Source of the DNA: Anaerocolumna jejuensis DSM 15929
GTDB lineage: Bacteria; Bacillota; Clostridia; Lachnospirales; Lachnospiraceae
NCBI RefSeq assembly: GCF_900142215.1
Contig: NZ_FRAC01000029.1
Span: 1 to 64,000 of the forward strand
DNA length: 64,000 nt
Reading direction: 5' to 3'
How positions within the stretch are numbered: the first letter of the stretch is position 1; each line of letters begins with the position of its first letter. Positions 15,914 through 24,023 of this stretch are shown piece after piece. The notes under the pieces are model-generated. The model was not told where the DNA came from. It did no database searches and saw only the letters and a program-made list of their open reading frames with translations. A program made the position numbers and the translations under genes.

Positions 15914-17292
15914 GTGAAACACAGGTAAAGGACATCGTAAGAAAAGTCCTTCTTCAGATGGAAGCAGGGAACAGAGAGGATAAGAAGCTGTCCGGGATAT
16001 TTACGGATATGAATGATGCCATTGAAGCTTCTATCAAAGCCCAAAAGGTAATGCAGAGGCTTTCCGTAGATTCCAGAGAGAAGATCATCTCCAATATCCG
16101 GAAGAAAACGTTGGAAAATGCGGAGCTTTTGGCACGCATGGGCGTGGAAGAGACCGGAATGGGAAATGTAGGACATAAGATACTAAAGCATCAGCTGTTA
16201 GCAGAAAAGACTCCGGGAACGGAAGACATTACAACCACAGCCTGGTCGGGAGACCGGGGGCTTACCCTTGTGGAAATGGGGCCTTTTGGAGTAATCGGAG
16301 CGATAACCCCCTGTACAAACCCAAGTGAAACCATACTTTGCAACAGTATCGGTATGATTGCGGGAGGAAATACCGTGGTATTCAATCCCCATCCGGCGGC
16401 TATCGGAGTATCGAATCTGGCCGTACATATTGTAAATGAAGCTTCCAAAGAGGCAGGCGGCCCGGAGAATATTGCAGTATCCCTTGCAAAGCCGACTCTT
16501 GCTTCCGGGGATATTATGATGAAGCATAAGAGCATCCCTCTTATTGTGGCAACAGGAGGTCCGGGAGTAGTAACCACCGTTCTTTCCTCCGGTAAGAGAG
16601 GAATCGGAGCGGGGGCCGGCAATCCGCCCGTACTGGTGGATGAAACAGCGGATATTAAAAAGGCGGCAGCCGACATCGTAAACGGCGCTACCTTTGACAA
16701 TAACCTGCCCTGCATCGCAGAAAAGGAAATTGTTGCAGTAAGCAGTATTGTAGATGAATTGACTCATTATCTGATAGAGAACGGCTGCTATGTCATATCC
16801 AGGGAAGAACAGGATAGGCTGACAGCACTGGTATTAAAGGATAACAAGCTGAACAGAAAGTGTGTGGGAAAGGATGCCCGGACCCTCCTTGGCATGGTAG
16901 GGATAAATACTCCTGAAAATATCCGCTGCATTATCTTTGAAGGCGAAAAGGAGCATCCCTTAATTGCGGAAGAGCTTATGATGCCCATTTTGGGTATCGT
17001 CAGAGCCGCAGATATTGACGATGCCATCGAAAAGGCCCTTTGGCTGGAGCATGGCAACCGCCATTCCGCCCATATGCATTCGACCAATGTGAACCATTTA
17101 ACACGTTTTGGAAAAGCAATCGACACGGCTATTTTTGTAAAGAATGCACCTTCCTATGCCGCTCTTGGCTTTGGAGGCGAGGGTTATTGCACCTTTACCA
17201 TAGCCAGCAGAACGGGAGAAGGCCTGACCTCAGCCAGAACCTTTACCAAACAAAGACGCTGTGTAATGGCCGACAGTCTTTGCATCCGTTAG
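15904..17292 (+). CDS. pduP: CoA-acylating propionaldehyde dehydrogenase (PduP-like)
   Basis: A 462-residue aldehyde dehydrogenase that oxidises propionaldehyde to propionyl-CoA with NAD and CoA. The start is GTG 15904 after AAAGGAGG, inside the preceding gene. Residues 1-20 (DLSETQVKDIVRKVLLQMEA) form an encapsulation peptide. Landmarks are GPFGVIGAITPCTNP, VFNPHPAAIGVS, VATGGPGVV and the active-site cysteine in FDNNLPCIAEKE (about residue 270). The product goes to PduL at 20166. Length matches PduP/EutE. Confidence 0.92.
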   Translation: MDLSETQVKDIVRKVLLQMEAGNREDKKLSGIFTDMNDAIEASIKAQKVMQRLSVDSREKIISNIRKKTLENAELLARMGVEETGMGNVGHKILKHQLLAEKTPGTEDITTTAWSGDRGLTLVEMGPFGVIGAITPCTNPSETILCNSIGMIAGGNTVVFNPHPAAIGVSNLAVHIVNEASKEAGGPENIAVSLAKPTLASGDIMMKHKSIPLIVATGGPGVVTTVLSSGKRGIGAGAGNPPVLVDETADIKKAAADIVNGATFDNNLPCIAEKEIVAVSSIVDELTHYLIENGCYVISREEQDRLTALVLKDNKLNRKCVGKDARTLLGMVGINTPENIRCIIFEGEKEHPLIAEELMMPILGIVRAADIDDAIEKALWLEHGNRHSAHMHSTNVNHLTRFGKAIDTAIFVKNAPSYAALGFGGEGYCTFTIASRTGEGLTSARTFTKQRRCVMADSLCIR

Positions 17293-17320
17293 AAGCCCTT
17301 AAGAATCAGGAGGATATAAA

Positions 17321-18529
17321 GTGGAAACAAATTCAATTAATATTGAAGACATTGTAAAGCAGGTACTCTCAGAAATGACCGGGGATAAGAAAGTACCGGC
17401 AGGCAGTAAAACTGCCGGAGACATTCCAAAGACTGCAAGAGTTGCCATGCTTACAAAACTGGAGCATTTTGACATCAGGGAATATCCCATTCCGGAGCTT
17501 GGCGAGGAGGATATTCTGGTCAAGGTTGAGGGCTGCGGCATCTGCGGTACCGATGCCCATGAATTCAAAAGAGACCCCTTTGCCTTAATTCCGGTAGTTC
17601 TGGGCCATGAAGGTACCGGCGAAATCGTGAAAATGGGCAGTAAGGTGAAAAAAGACAGTGCCGGAAAACCCTTAAAGGTGGGGGATAAGGTCGTGACCTG
17701 TATGATATTTAAGGATAATCCGGACATCACCATGTTTGACTTAAACAAGCAGAACGTAGGAGGAGCGGACGTATACGGACTTCTGCCCGATGATGATGTT
17801 CACTTAAACGGATGGTTCTCTGATTATATCCTTATCAGGGGCGGTTCTACTGTATTTAACGTAAGTGACCTGGACCTGGATTCCAGAATCCTCATTGAGC
17901 CCTGTGCAGTATTGATTCATGCGGTAGAAAGGGCAAAGACAACAGGAATCCTGCGGTTTAACAGCAGAGTTGTGGTTCAGGGCTGCGGTCCCATCGGTTT
18001 AATCTGTATTGCCGTACTGCGTACCATGGGAATTGAGAATATTGTGGCTGTGGACGGAGAAGAAAAACGCCTTGCCTTTGCAAAGGAAATGGGCGCGGAA
18101 ACGACTGTTAACTTCAAGAACTATAAGGGAGTTGAGGAACTGGCAGAAGGTGTAAAGGAAGCCTTTTCAGGCTATCTTGCAGATTTCGCCTTCCAGTGTA
18201 CCGGTTCTCCCGCAGGACATTCCAATATTTATAAATTCATCCGAAACGGCGGAGGACTTTGTGAGCTGGGATTCTTCATCAATGGAGGAAATGCCACCAT
18301 CAATCCCCACTTTGATATTTGCTCCAAGGAAATAACAACCGTTGGCTCCTGGGTATACACCTTAAGGGATTATGCCACTACCTTTGACTTCATCAAACGG
18401 GCAAAGGGAATTGGGCTTCCGTTAAATAAGCTGATTACCCATAAATATTCCCTGGAGCAGATTAATGAAGGCTTTGCCACCAACTTAAAGATGGAAGGCC
18501 TGAAGATAGCCGTCGTCAATTCACTGTAA
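17321..18529 (+). CDS. Zinc alcohol dehydrogenase with encapsulation peptide
   Basis: A 402-residue medium-chain dehydrogenase starting at GTG 17321 after AGGAGG. Residues 6-20 (INIEDIVKQVLSEMT) form an encapsulation peptide joined by a linker to the catalytic domain. The catalytic zinc site is GCGICGTDAHE with GHEGTGE (residues 71-100), and the nucleotide site is QGCGPIGL. The four-cysteine structural zinc lobe is missing. In the locus it should reduce propionaldehyde to propanol and perhaps lactaldehyde to propanediol, regenerating NAD inside the shell; no other lactaldehyde reductase is encoded nearby. Many related compartments use an iron-type dehydrogenase instead. Confidence 0.85.
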   Translation: METNSINIEDIVKQVLSEMTGDKKVPAGSKTAGDIPKTARVAMLTKLEHFDIREYPIPELGEEDILVKVEGCGICGTDAHEFKRDPFALIPVVLGHEGTGEIVKMGSKVKKDSAGKPLKVGDKVVTCMIFKDNPDITMFDLNKQNVGGADVYGLLPDDDVHLNGWFSDYILIRGGSTVFNVSDLDLDSRILIEPCAVLIHAVERAKTTGILRFNSRVVVQGCGPIGLICIAVLRTMGIENIVAVDGEEKRLAFAKEMGAETTVNFKNYKGVEELAEGVKEAFSGYLADFAFQCTGSPAGHSNIYKFIRNGGGLCELGFFINGGNATINPHFDICSKEITTVGSWVYTLRDYATTFDFIKRAKGIGLPLNKLITHKYSLEQINEGFATNLKMEGLKIAVVNSL

Positions 18530-18548
18530 GGAAAGGCGGTAGGTGTAT

Positions 18549-18863
18549 ATGGCAATGGCCGTCGGAATAATAGAGGTATACGGGCTTGTGGCAGCCTTTG
18601 TGGCTGGGGATGCAGGCTGTAAGGCCGCCAATGTTACATTGGAGACCTTTGACAGGAATAAGCCTGCCAATGCAGAGAAGCTTCCCGTCCCTCTCATCAT
18701 TATGGTGAAATTCAGGGGAAATGTTTCGGATGTCAGAGCAGCGGTAGAAGCGGCCGAGATTGCCGCAAATGGTATATCCGGTGTGATATCCAAGCATGTA
18801 ATTGCCAATCCGGAGGAAGGCACGGAGAAAATGCTTGCCTTGAACGGACTGGATAAGAGCTGA
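18549..18863 (+). CDS. BMC-H shell protein
   Basis: A 104-residue single-BMC-domain protein forming hexameric shell tiles. GIIEVYGLVAAFVAGDAGCK, VPLIIMVKFRGNVSDVRAAV and the terminal KHVIANPEEGTEKML follow the family. It is more divergent than the two typical hexamers downstream and has a short insertion (FDRNKPANAEKLP) in the usual pore-side region. The start could be GTG 18543, ATG 18549 or ATG 18555; 18549 best fits the GGTAGGTG site. It is the first shell gene and directly follows the alcohol dehydrogenase. Confidence 0.88.
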   Translation: MAMAVGIIEVYGLVAAFVAGDAGCKAANVTLETFDRNKPANAEKLPVPLIIMVKFRGNVSDVRAAVEAAEIAANGISGVISKHVIANPEEGTEKMLALNGLDKS

Positions 18864-19042
18864 TAGTTTAAAAATGCGTTACTCAAATTTCAATTTAGCA
18901 TATTCCAAGCATACTTGGGATATGCATGGGGATTAATGTGAAGAATATCCCATCGTTAGAAAAAGGAACCAGCATAAAAAGTTCATTTTGAAATTAATAT
19001 AGGTTTTTACTAAAAATCATAATTAACAGGAGGAAATACAAA
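18864..19042 (+). ncRNA. Structured intergenic RNA region between shell genes
   Basis: A 179-base gap in an otherwise tight operon. GCATATTCCAAG (18898-18909) pairs over 12 positions with CTTGGGATATGC (18914-18925) around a 4-nt loop. TGGGATAT from its 3' arm can instead pair with ATATCCCA about 20 bases on, a competing stem. AATTTCAA (18886) and TTGAAATT (18989) can close an outer stem. It could be an mRNA processing or stabilising element setting shell-protein amounts; no T-run makes it a simple terminator. Confidence 0.5.
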
Positions 19043-19318
19043 ATGGCACAGGAAGCATTGGGAATGGTCGAAACAAGAGGTCTTACAGCAGCAATCGAAG
19101 CAGCGGACGCTATGGTAAAGGCAGCGGAGGTTGTATTGGTCGGAACAGAAAAAATAGGCTCCGGACTTGTAACCGTATTAGTAAGAGGTGATGTCGGTGC
19201 AGTGAAGGCAGCTACGGAAGTAGGCGCAAATGCAGCTTCCAGATTAGGAGAACTGGTTGCGGTACATGTAATTCCAAGACCTCATACGGATGTTGAGAAA
19301 ATTCTTCCGAAAATCTGA
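19043..19318 (+). CDS. BMC-H shell protein (PduA/PduJ-like)
   Basis: A 91-residue canonical BMC-H hexamer: MAQEALGMVETRGLTAAIEA at the start, the pore-forming segment KIGSGLVTVLVRGD (residues 37-50) and the ending VHVIPRPHTDVEKIL. Length and sequence match PduA/PduJ, the main facet proteins that pass small polar metabolites. An AGGAGG site lies 7 bases before the ATG and a structured leader precedes it, both consistent with high expression. About 85 percent of its residues are identical, by eye, to the BMC domain of the extended protein at 19648. Confidence 0.95.
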   Translation: MAQEALGMVETRGLTAAIEAADAMVKAAEVVLVGTEKIGSGLVTVLVRGDVGAVKAATEVGANAASRLGELVAVHVIPRPHTDVEKILPKI

Positions 19319-19347
19319 TCTGTTCATAAAAAGATAAGGAGCAGGCA

Positions 19348-19632
19348 ATGAAATCATTAGGATTTATTGAAATCCCAGGAGTTACGGCGGCTATTGAAGC
19401 TCTGGATGTCATGCTGAAGACCGCCGATGTGGAATTCGTAACCTGGGAGAGGAAGCTTGGCGGAAGGTTGGTAACCATTATCGTAAGAGGAGAGGTATCC
19501 GCAGTGACCCAGGCAGTTGAGACAGCTGCAAAAGGCGCAATGAAGCAGCCCTGTGTCCATGCCGTGATACCAAATCCCCATGAAGAAACAATACGGATGG
19601 TAACCTTAAGTGCGTCCAGGCTGGCGCAATAG
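19348..19632 (+). CDS. BMC-H shell protein, variant
   Basis: A 94-residue single BMC domain beginning MKSLGFIEIPGVTAAIEALD, with VEFVTWERKLGGRLVTIIVR in the centre and HAVIPNPHEETIRM near the end. The pore loop (RKLGGR) differs from the K-I-G-S-G of the neighbouring hexamers and is more basic, so the pore may select another ligand. The ribosome site is AAGGAGCAGG. It lies between the two near-identical hexamer genes. Confidence 0.92.
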   Translation: MKSLGFIEIPGVTAAIEALDVMLKTADVEFVTWERKLGGRLVTIIVRGEVSAVTQAVETAAKGAMKQPCVHAVIPNPHEETIRMVTLSASRLAQ

Positions 19633-19647
19633 TGAAACGAGGTTGGT

Positions 19648-20148
19648 ATGGCAGACAACAAGAATCAGGATGTTATAGGTAATACCCAAAACCCTGGCAA
19701 AAAACCAGCGGGGCGGAAGGAAAGCACGAAAGAAATCAGCAATCCGGCTGTACAGCAAAATCAAAAGGAACAGCCTAAGGATACACAGCAGGCAGCGGAA
19801 ACCGCTGCTGTAAAAATCAATAAAACAATTATAAAGGAAACAGCAAAAGAAGCTGTGAAGGAGGTCAAAATGGCACAGGAAGCATTGGGAATGGTGGAAA
19901 CAAGAGGTTTGGTAGCTGCAATTGAAGCAGCGGATGCCATGTTAAAGGCAGCAAATGTTACATTAGTTGGAACAGAAAAAATCGGTTCCGGTCTCGTAAG
20001 TGTTATGGTAAGGGGAGACGTTGGTGCTGTAAAAGCAGCTGTGGAATCCGGTGCAAGCAGTGCCTCCAAATTAGGCGAGCTGGTAGCTACACATGTAATT
20101 CCAAGACCTCATACGGATGTTGAGAAGATTCTACCCACATTAAAATAA
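19648..20148 (+). CDS. BMC-H shell protein with long N-terminal extension
   Basis: A 166-residue protein. Residues 1-74 are a low-complexity, hydrophilic extension rich in Lys, Gln, Asn, Glu and Ala (for example NPAVQQNQKEQPKDTQQAAE), and residues 75-166 are a complete BMC-H domain almost the same as the protein at 19043. An AAGGAGG site sits six bases before the internal ATG at 19870, so a 92-residue form without the extension is probably made too, as with PduB and PduB'. The extension may face the lumen and bind cargo; that is inference. Confidence 0.9.
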   Translation: MADNKNQDVIGNTQNPGKKPAGRKESTKEISNPAVQQNQKEQPKDTQQAAETAAVKINKTIIKETAKEAVKEVKMAQEALGMVETRGLVAAIEAADAMLKAANVTLVGTEKIGSGLVSVMVRGDVGAVKAAVESGASSASKLGELVATHVIPRPHTDVEKILPTLK

Positions 20149-20165
20149 TCTGGCAGGTGGATATT

Positions 20166-20810
20166 TTGGAAGAAAGAGACGTTGAATTAATCACTGCCCT
20201 TGTCATTAAGGCCATGGAGGGCAGTAAGGAAAAAGAGAGTTATGCCGTACCTATAGGTGTTTCCGCAAGACATGTCCATCTGACCGGAGAGCATGTTGAA
20301 ATCCTCTTTGGAAAAGGCTATGAGCTTACCAGGAAAAAAGAGCTGATGGGCGGACAGTTTGCCTCCAATGAGCAGGTGACCATAGTTGGATATAAGCTGA
20401 GAGCGATGGAAAATGTCCGGATATTAGGTCCGGTCAGGAAAAAATCCCAGGTCGAGATATCCGCTACGGATGCCATTAAGCTGGGGATTAAAGCCCCTGT
20501 CAGGGATTCGGGAGATATTGAAAACTCTGCCCCTATCACAATCGTAGGGCCAAAGGGAGCCATATACCTGAAAGAGGGCTGTATTATTGCCAAACGCCAC
20601 ATCCATATGGCACCCTCCGATGCCAGGGCTGCCGGTGTAAAAAACGGTGAAGTGGTATCGGTTAAGGCTGAAAATGTGAGAGGCACCACCTTTAACCATG
20701 TCACGATCAGAGTAGATGAAAGCTACACCCTGGAAATGCATATTGACACCGATGAAGCAAATGCAGCAGGGATTATAACCGGGGATACTGCATTGATATA
20801 TAAAAGTTAG
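20166..20810 (+). CDS. pduL: Phosphate propanoyltransferase (PduL)
   Basis: About 215 residues; converts propionyl-CoA and phosphate to propionyl-phosphate, recycling CoA inside the shell. It has the two PduL domains with zinc-ligand motifs VSARHVHLTGEHVE (N-terminal) and KRHIHMAPSDARAAG (C-terminal). The first residues, EERDVELITALVIKAMEGS, resemble an encapsulation peptide. GTG 20157 is another possible start, but TTG 20166 has the AGGTGG site at the right distance. No acetate/propionate kinase is present here, so the phosphate would be used elsewhere. Confidence 0.92.
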   Translation: MEERDVELITALVIKAMEGSKEKESYAVPIGVSARHVHLTGEHVEILFGKGYELTRKKELMGGQFASNEQVTIVGYKLRAMENVRILGPVRKKSQVEISATDAIKLGIKAPVRDSGDIENSAPITIVGPKGAIYLKEGCIIAKRHIHMAPSDARAAGVKNGEVVSVKAENVRGTTFNHVTIRVDESYTLEMHIDTDEANAAGIITGDTALIYKS

Positions 20811-20952
20811 TGTGAAAATTAAAAACAATTTTCACATGCAAGATTGAGCCTGCGAAATCCTCAGCCCAATCTTGCGGCGCGTTGGAAAGGATAGCAGTTA
20901 GTGTGAAAATTAAAAGCAATTTTCGGATATTCAATCATTGACTGGATATCCG
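20805..20952 (+). repeat. Duplicated 29-nt end of pduL and three hairpins
   Basis: A 29-base sequence at 20805-20833, including the pduL stop codon, recurs at 20896-20924 with one change. The first copy folds as GTGAAAATT/AATTTTCAC; then GCAAGATTG/CAATCTTGC (20838-20875) and CGGATAT/ATATCCG (20924-20952) follow. These hairpins sit just before the vertex-protein gene and may limit its expression relative to the facet proteins. Confidence 0.55.
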
Positions 20953-20966
20953 GGAAAGAGGGCAAT

Positions 20967-21230
20967 ATGATAGTCGGAAAAGTAGTCGGTTCCGTTGTGG
21001 CCACCAGAAAGTCGGAAAGCCTCATAGGCTGTAAATTTCTCATAGTAGAACCCTTTGAGAAAATGGAGCAGGGCGGAAGAATTGTAGCCGTGGATAATGT
21101 AGGTGCCGGTATCGGTGAAATTGTCCTTGTTGCAAAGGGCAGCAGTGCCCGTATCGGCTGCGGTATGGATAAGGCACCGGTGGATGCCGCCATTGTAGGC
21201 ATTGTAGATGACGGAATAGGATTGGAGTAA
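20967..21230 (+). CDS. EutN/CcmL-type BMC vertex protein
   Basis: An 87-residue pentamer-forming shell protein (BMC-P) that caps the vertices. MIVGKVVGSVVATRKSESL at the start, LIVEPFEK, GRIVAVDNVGAGIGEIVLV (residues 37-56) and VDAAIVGIVDDG at the end are diagnostic. AAGAGGGC precedes the ATG. Only small amounts are needed per compartment, and the hairpin cluster upstream fits reduced translation. It lies 6 bases before the PduS-like gene. Confidence 0.95.
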   Translation: MIVGKVVGSVVATRKSESLIGCKFLIVEPFEKMEQGGRIVAVDNVGAGIGEIVLVAKGSSARIGCGMDKAPVDAAIVGIVDDGIGLE

Positions 21231-21236
21231 CACAGC

Positions 21237-22589
21237 ATGGAACTACAGGAACTTATTGGTATTGTAAAAGAGTCCGGTGTAGCCGGAGCGGGAGGAGCAG
21301 GTTTTCCCACCTATGCCAAGCTTGATAAGCGGGCGGAGGCTATTATCTTAAACTGTGCGGAATGTGAGCCGCTGCTTAAGGTACACAGGCAGCTTCTGGA
21401 GAAGCATGCTTATGAAATCATGGAGACCTTTCAATTCATAGGTGAAGTCCTGGAGGCCAAAAGAAGGATAATTGGAGTAAAGGAAGCCTATAAGGCTACT
21501 GTAAATGCTCTGAAAGGAAACCTTCCCTCCTTTCAGGAGCTGGAGCTTAAGCTTCTGCCGGAAATCTATCCCGTGGGAGACGAAGTGGTGCTGATCTATG
21601 AAGCTCTGGGATTCATAATTCCCCCCGGAGGAATCCCCATTGAAAAGGGTGTGGCGGTATTTAATGTAGAAACCGTCTATAATATCTATAAGGCCCTTCA
21701 TTTCGGAAAACCTGTAACCTCCAAATATCTTACAATAGCCGGAGAAGTAACCAAGCCCGTAACAGTCCACGCCCCAATCGGCATGGAGGTCAGGGAGGTG
21801 CTTAAAGCAGCGGGAGAGATTACCGTCAAAAATCCGGTATTTATAATGGGCGGACCCATGACGGGAAGCCTTGTTACCTCCTATGCAGTCGTTACAAAGA
21901 CCACCAATGCCATACTGGTACTGGACGGTGACCACCGCCTGGTAAAGCGGATGCAGTCGGATATTTCCATTGATATGAAACGGGCCATGTCCATCTGCTG
22001 TCAATGTGAGATGTGTACGGACCTCTGTCCCAGGAACTTACTGGGGCATCCTATTTCCCCTCATATGTTCATGCGTATGGCAACCAGTGGTGTAACGAAG
22101 GATCTGAGTCCTTTTTTAGATACCTTTTACTGCTGTTCCTGCGGGGTCTGCGAACTTTATGCCTGTCCCCAGGACCTGTCTCCCAGAAGGCTTATAACCC
22201 AGTATAAAAACGGACTGAGAAGTAAGGGCCTTGCACCGGATAAGAATGTGCAGTCAAAAGAACCGCTGTCTGCCAGAGAGTACCGCAGGATACCCATGGA
22301 TAGGCTGACCGCAAGACTGGGTCTGGCTGAATACAACAAAGAGGCTCCCCTTTGCGAAACCAGATTAACTCCGCCGCAGGTCAAGATAATGCTGTCACAG
22401 CATATCGGTGCCAAGGCTGTACCCCTGGTGAAAAAAGGTGACCAGGTGGAGGACGGAAGCCTTTTGGCAAAAGCCCAGGAAGGAAAGCTGTCCCTGCCCG
22501 TACACGCTTCCATAACGGGAGAAGTAACAGAGGCAGGTCAGGATTATATCATAATACAAAACAGCAATGAGAGGATGCAGGCACTATGA
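21237..22589 (+). CDS. pduS: PduS/RnfC-like electron-transfer protein
   Basis: A 450-residue protein with the RnfC/NQO1 layout: GVAGAGGAGFPTYAKL (residues 13-28) and LNCAECEPLLKVH for nucleotide and FMN binding, a SLBB-like middle, and two iron-sulfur motifs, CCQCEMCTDLCPRN and CCSCGVCELYACPQ (residues 258-310). PduS is a flavo-iron-sulfur protein of propanediol compartments; in B12-free loci it may oxidise NADH or supply electrons to the activating enzyme. Its stop overlaps the BMC-T gene start by ATGA. Confidence 0.9.
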   Translation: MELQELIGIVKESGVAGAGGAGFPTYAKLDKRAEAIILNCAECEPLLKVHRQLLEKHAYEIMETFQFIGEVLEAKRRIIGVKEAYKATVNALKGNLPSFQELELKLLPEIYPVGDEVVLIYEALGFIIPPGGIPIEKGVAVFNVETVYNIYKALHFGKPVTSKYLTIAGEVTKPVTVHAPIGMEVREVLKAAGEITVKNPVFIMGGPMTGSLVTSYAVVTKTTNAILVLDGDHRLVKRMQSDISIDMKRAMSICCQCEMCTDLCPRNLLGHPISPHMFMRMATSGVTKDLSPFLDTFYCCSCGVCELYACPQDLSPRRLITQYKNGLRSKGLAPDKNVQSKEPLSAREYRRIPMDRLTARLGLAEYNKEAPLCETRLTPPQVKIMLSQHIGAKAVPLVKKGDQVEDGSLLAKAQEGKLSLPVHASITGEVTEAGQDYIIIQNSNERMQAL

Positions 22590-23134
22590 GCAAGGCAATC
22601 GGAATGGTAGAATACAAGACGGTATCCACGGGACTTCTTGCCGCAGACACCATGGTCAAAACAGCAGAGGTAGAAATTCTGGAGGCTCAGACAGTCTGCC
22701 CGGGAAAGTACATTGTACTGTTAAAGGGTGAGCTTTCGGCTGTAAAGCAATCCGTTGAGGCCGCCAAAGAAAAATACAGGGAACATCTCATAGACAGCTT
22801 TATTTTAGGAAATCCCCATGATTCCATATTTGCGGCAATCTATGGAGCTGCGGCAGTCGAGCATATAGGTGCCTTGGGCATTCTGGAGACTTTTTCGGCG
22901 GCATCCATTATTGTTGCAGCGGACGAAGCTGCCAAGTCTGCGGAAGTGCAGCTGATAGAGCTGCGGATTGCCAGAGGAATGTGCGGTAAATCCTATATGC
23001 TCCTGACCGGAGAAATCGCTGCCGTAGAAGCTGCCATAGAGAAAGCAAAAGCAGCCCTTAAGGATTCCTCCATGCTTTTGGATTATGCCGTACTTGCCAA
23101 TCCCGACAGAAAGCTTTGCAAAAGCATCTTGTAA
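22586..23134 (+). CDS. BMC-T tandem-domain shell protein
   Basis: A 182-residue protein with two BMC domains: residues 1-90 (AIGMVEYKTVSTGLLAADTM) and 95-182 (ALGILETFSAASIIVAADEA). Such proteins form trimers that mimic a hexamer. The first domain carries VCPGKYIVLLKGE and the second RGMCGKSYMLLTGE at the pore; a cysteine-glycine pair at the second suggests the class of PduT-like trimers that hold an iron-sulfur cluster in the pore, a natural partner of PduS. The ATG lies within the end of pduS. Confidence 0.92.
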   Translation: MSKAIGMVEYKTVSTGLLAADTMVKTAEVEILEAQTVCPGKYIVLLKGELSAVKQSVEAAKEKYREHLIDSFILGNPHDSIFAAIYGAAAVEHIGALGILETFSAASIIVAADEAAKSAEVQLIELRIARGMCGKSYMLLTGEIAAVEAAIEKAKAALKDSSMLLDYAVLANPDRKLCKSIL

Positions 23135-23141
23135 AAGTATT

Positions 23142-23170
23142 TTGCAACTTCTACACAACTTGTTTATAAT
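23142..23170 (+). promoter_or_regulatory. Internal promoter before deoR
   Basis: TTGCAA, a 17-base spacer and TATAAT, 38 bases before the DeoR gene. It lets the regulator, dehydratase and activase be transcribed separately from the shell genes. No CAAATAAA repeat is present. Confidence 0.65.
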
Positions 23171-23207
23171 ACTACTGATAGGAAAATTAATAAGGTAGGT
23201 GGAAAAG

Positions 23208-23969
23208 ATGCTTGCAATTGAAAGAAAAAATCAGATACTGGAAATATTGCAGAAAGATAAGCGGGTTTTGGTAAGTGACTTAAGCCAGGCATTTGAAGTA
23301 ACAGAGGAGACCATCCGCAGGGATTTGGAAAAGCTTGAAAAAGAAGGCTTTGCAAAGAAAACCTACGGCGGAGCTATTTTAAATGAAAGTGTTAATGTGG
23401 ATTTGCCCTATACAGTCAGAAAAAAGGCCAATGTCTCCAATAAGGAGTACATTGCGGACATCATATGCTCCATGATAGAGGATGGGGACCATATTATGAT
23501 GGATGCCAGTTCCACAGCCGTTTATGCGGCAAAGCGTTTAAAGAACAAAAAAAATATAACCCTCATCACCAATTCCATTGAGATCCTGCTGGAACTATCG
23601 GATATGGCAGGCTGGAAGGTACTTTCCACCGGTGGAATGCTAAAGGAGGGCTCCTTATCCCTGGTGGGCTATCAGGCAGAGAAAATGCTGGAAAATTACC
23701 ATGTGGATAAGGCGGTTATTTCCTGTAAAGGTCTTGATATGGAGCGGGGCATTACCGATTCCAACGAAATGGAGGCCCAGATCAAGAAGCTGATGTTAGC
23801 TTCGGCAGGAACCAGAATACTTGCGGCAGATTCCACCAAGTTCGACAGGATATCCTTTACAAGAATCGGAGGACTTCAGAATCTGGATTATCTCATTACC
23901 GACAAGGAGCCGGTGGAGAAATGGAAGCAGGTATTTGAAAAAACAGGTATAAACTTAAAATACGAATAA
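23208..23969 (+). CDS. DeoR-family sugar-phosphate-responsive regulator
   Basis: A 253-residue repressor-type regulator. The N-terminal helix-turn-helix is clear (RKNQILEILQKDKRVLVSDL then VTEETIRRDLEKLEKEG, residues 4-45), and the C-terminal DeoR domain has the sugar-phosphate site motifs ITNSIEILLEL, STGGMLKEGSLSLVG, and AADSTKFDR. Such regulators usually sense a phosphorylated pathway intermediate; here rhamnulose-1-phosphate or DHAP are candidates. ATG 23208 has AAGGTAGGT at the right distance; GTG 23199 is less likely. The CAAATAAA repeats at 14.3 kb are the likely target. Confidence 0.88.
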   Translation: MLAIERKNQILEILQKDKRVLVSDLSQAFEVTEETIRRDLEKLEKEGFAKKTYGGAILNESVNVDLPYTVRKKANVSNKEYIADIICSMIEDGDHIMMDASSTAVYAAKRLKNKKNITLITNSIEILLELSDMAGWKVLSTGGMLKEGSLSLVGYQAEKMLENYHVDKAVISCKGLDMERGITDSNEMEAQIKKLMLASAGTRILAADSTKFDRISFTRIGGLQNLDYLITDKEPVEKWKQVFEKTGINLKYE

Positions 23970-24023
23970 AAATGCAGCAGGCATTTCACATAAAAAGATC
24001 ATGTTATTTCGGAGAAAGGGTAA

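Noticed and set aside
18886..18996. Simple terminator between shell genes
   Set aside because: The hairpins have no T-run and the operon clearly continues.
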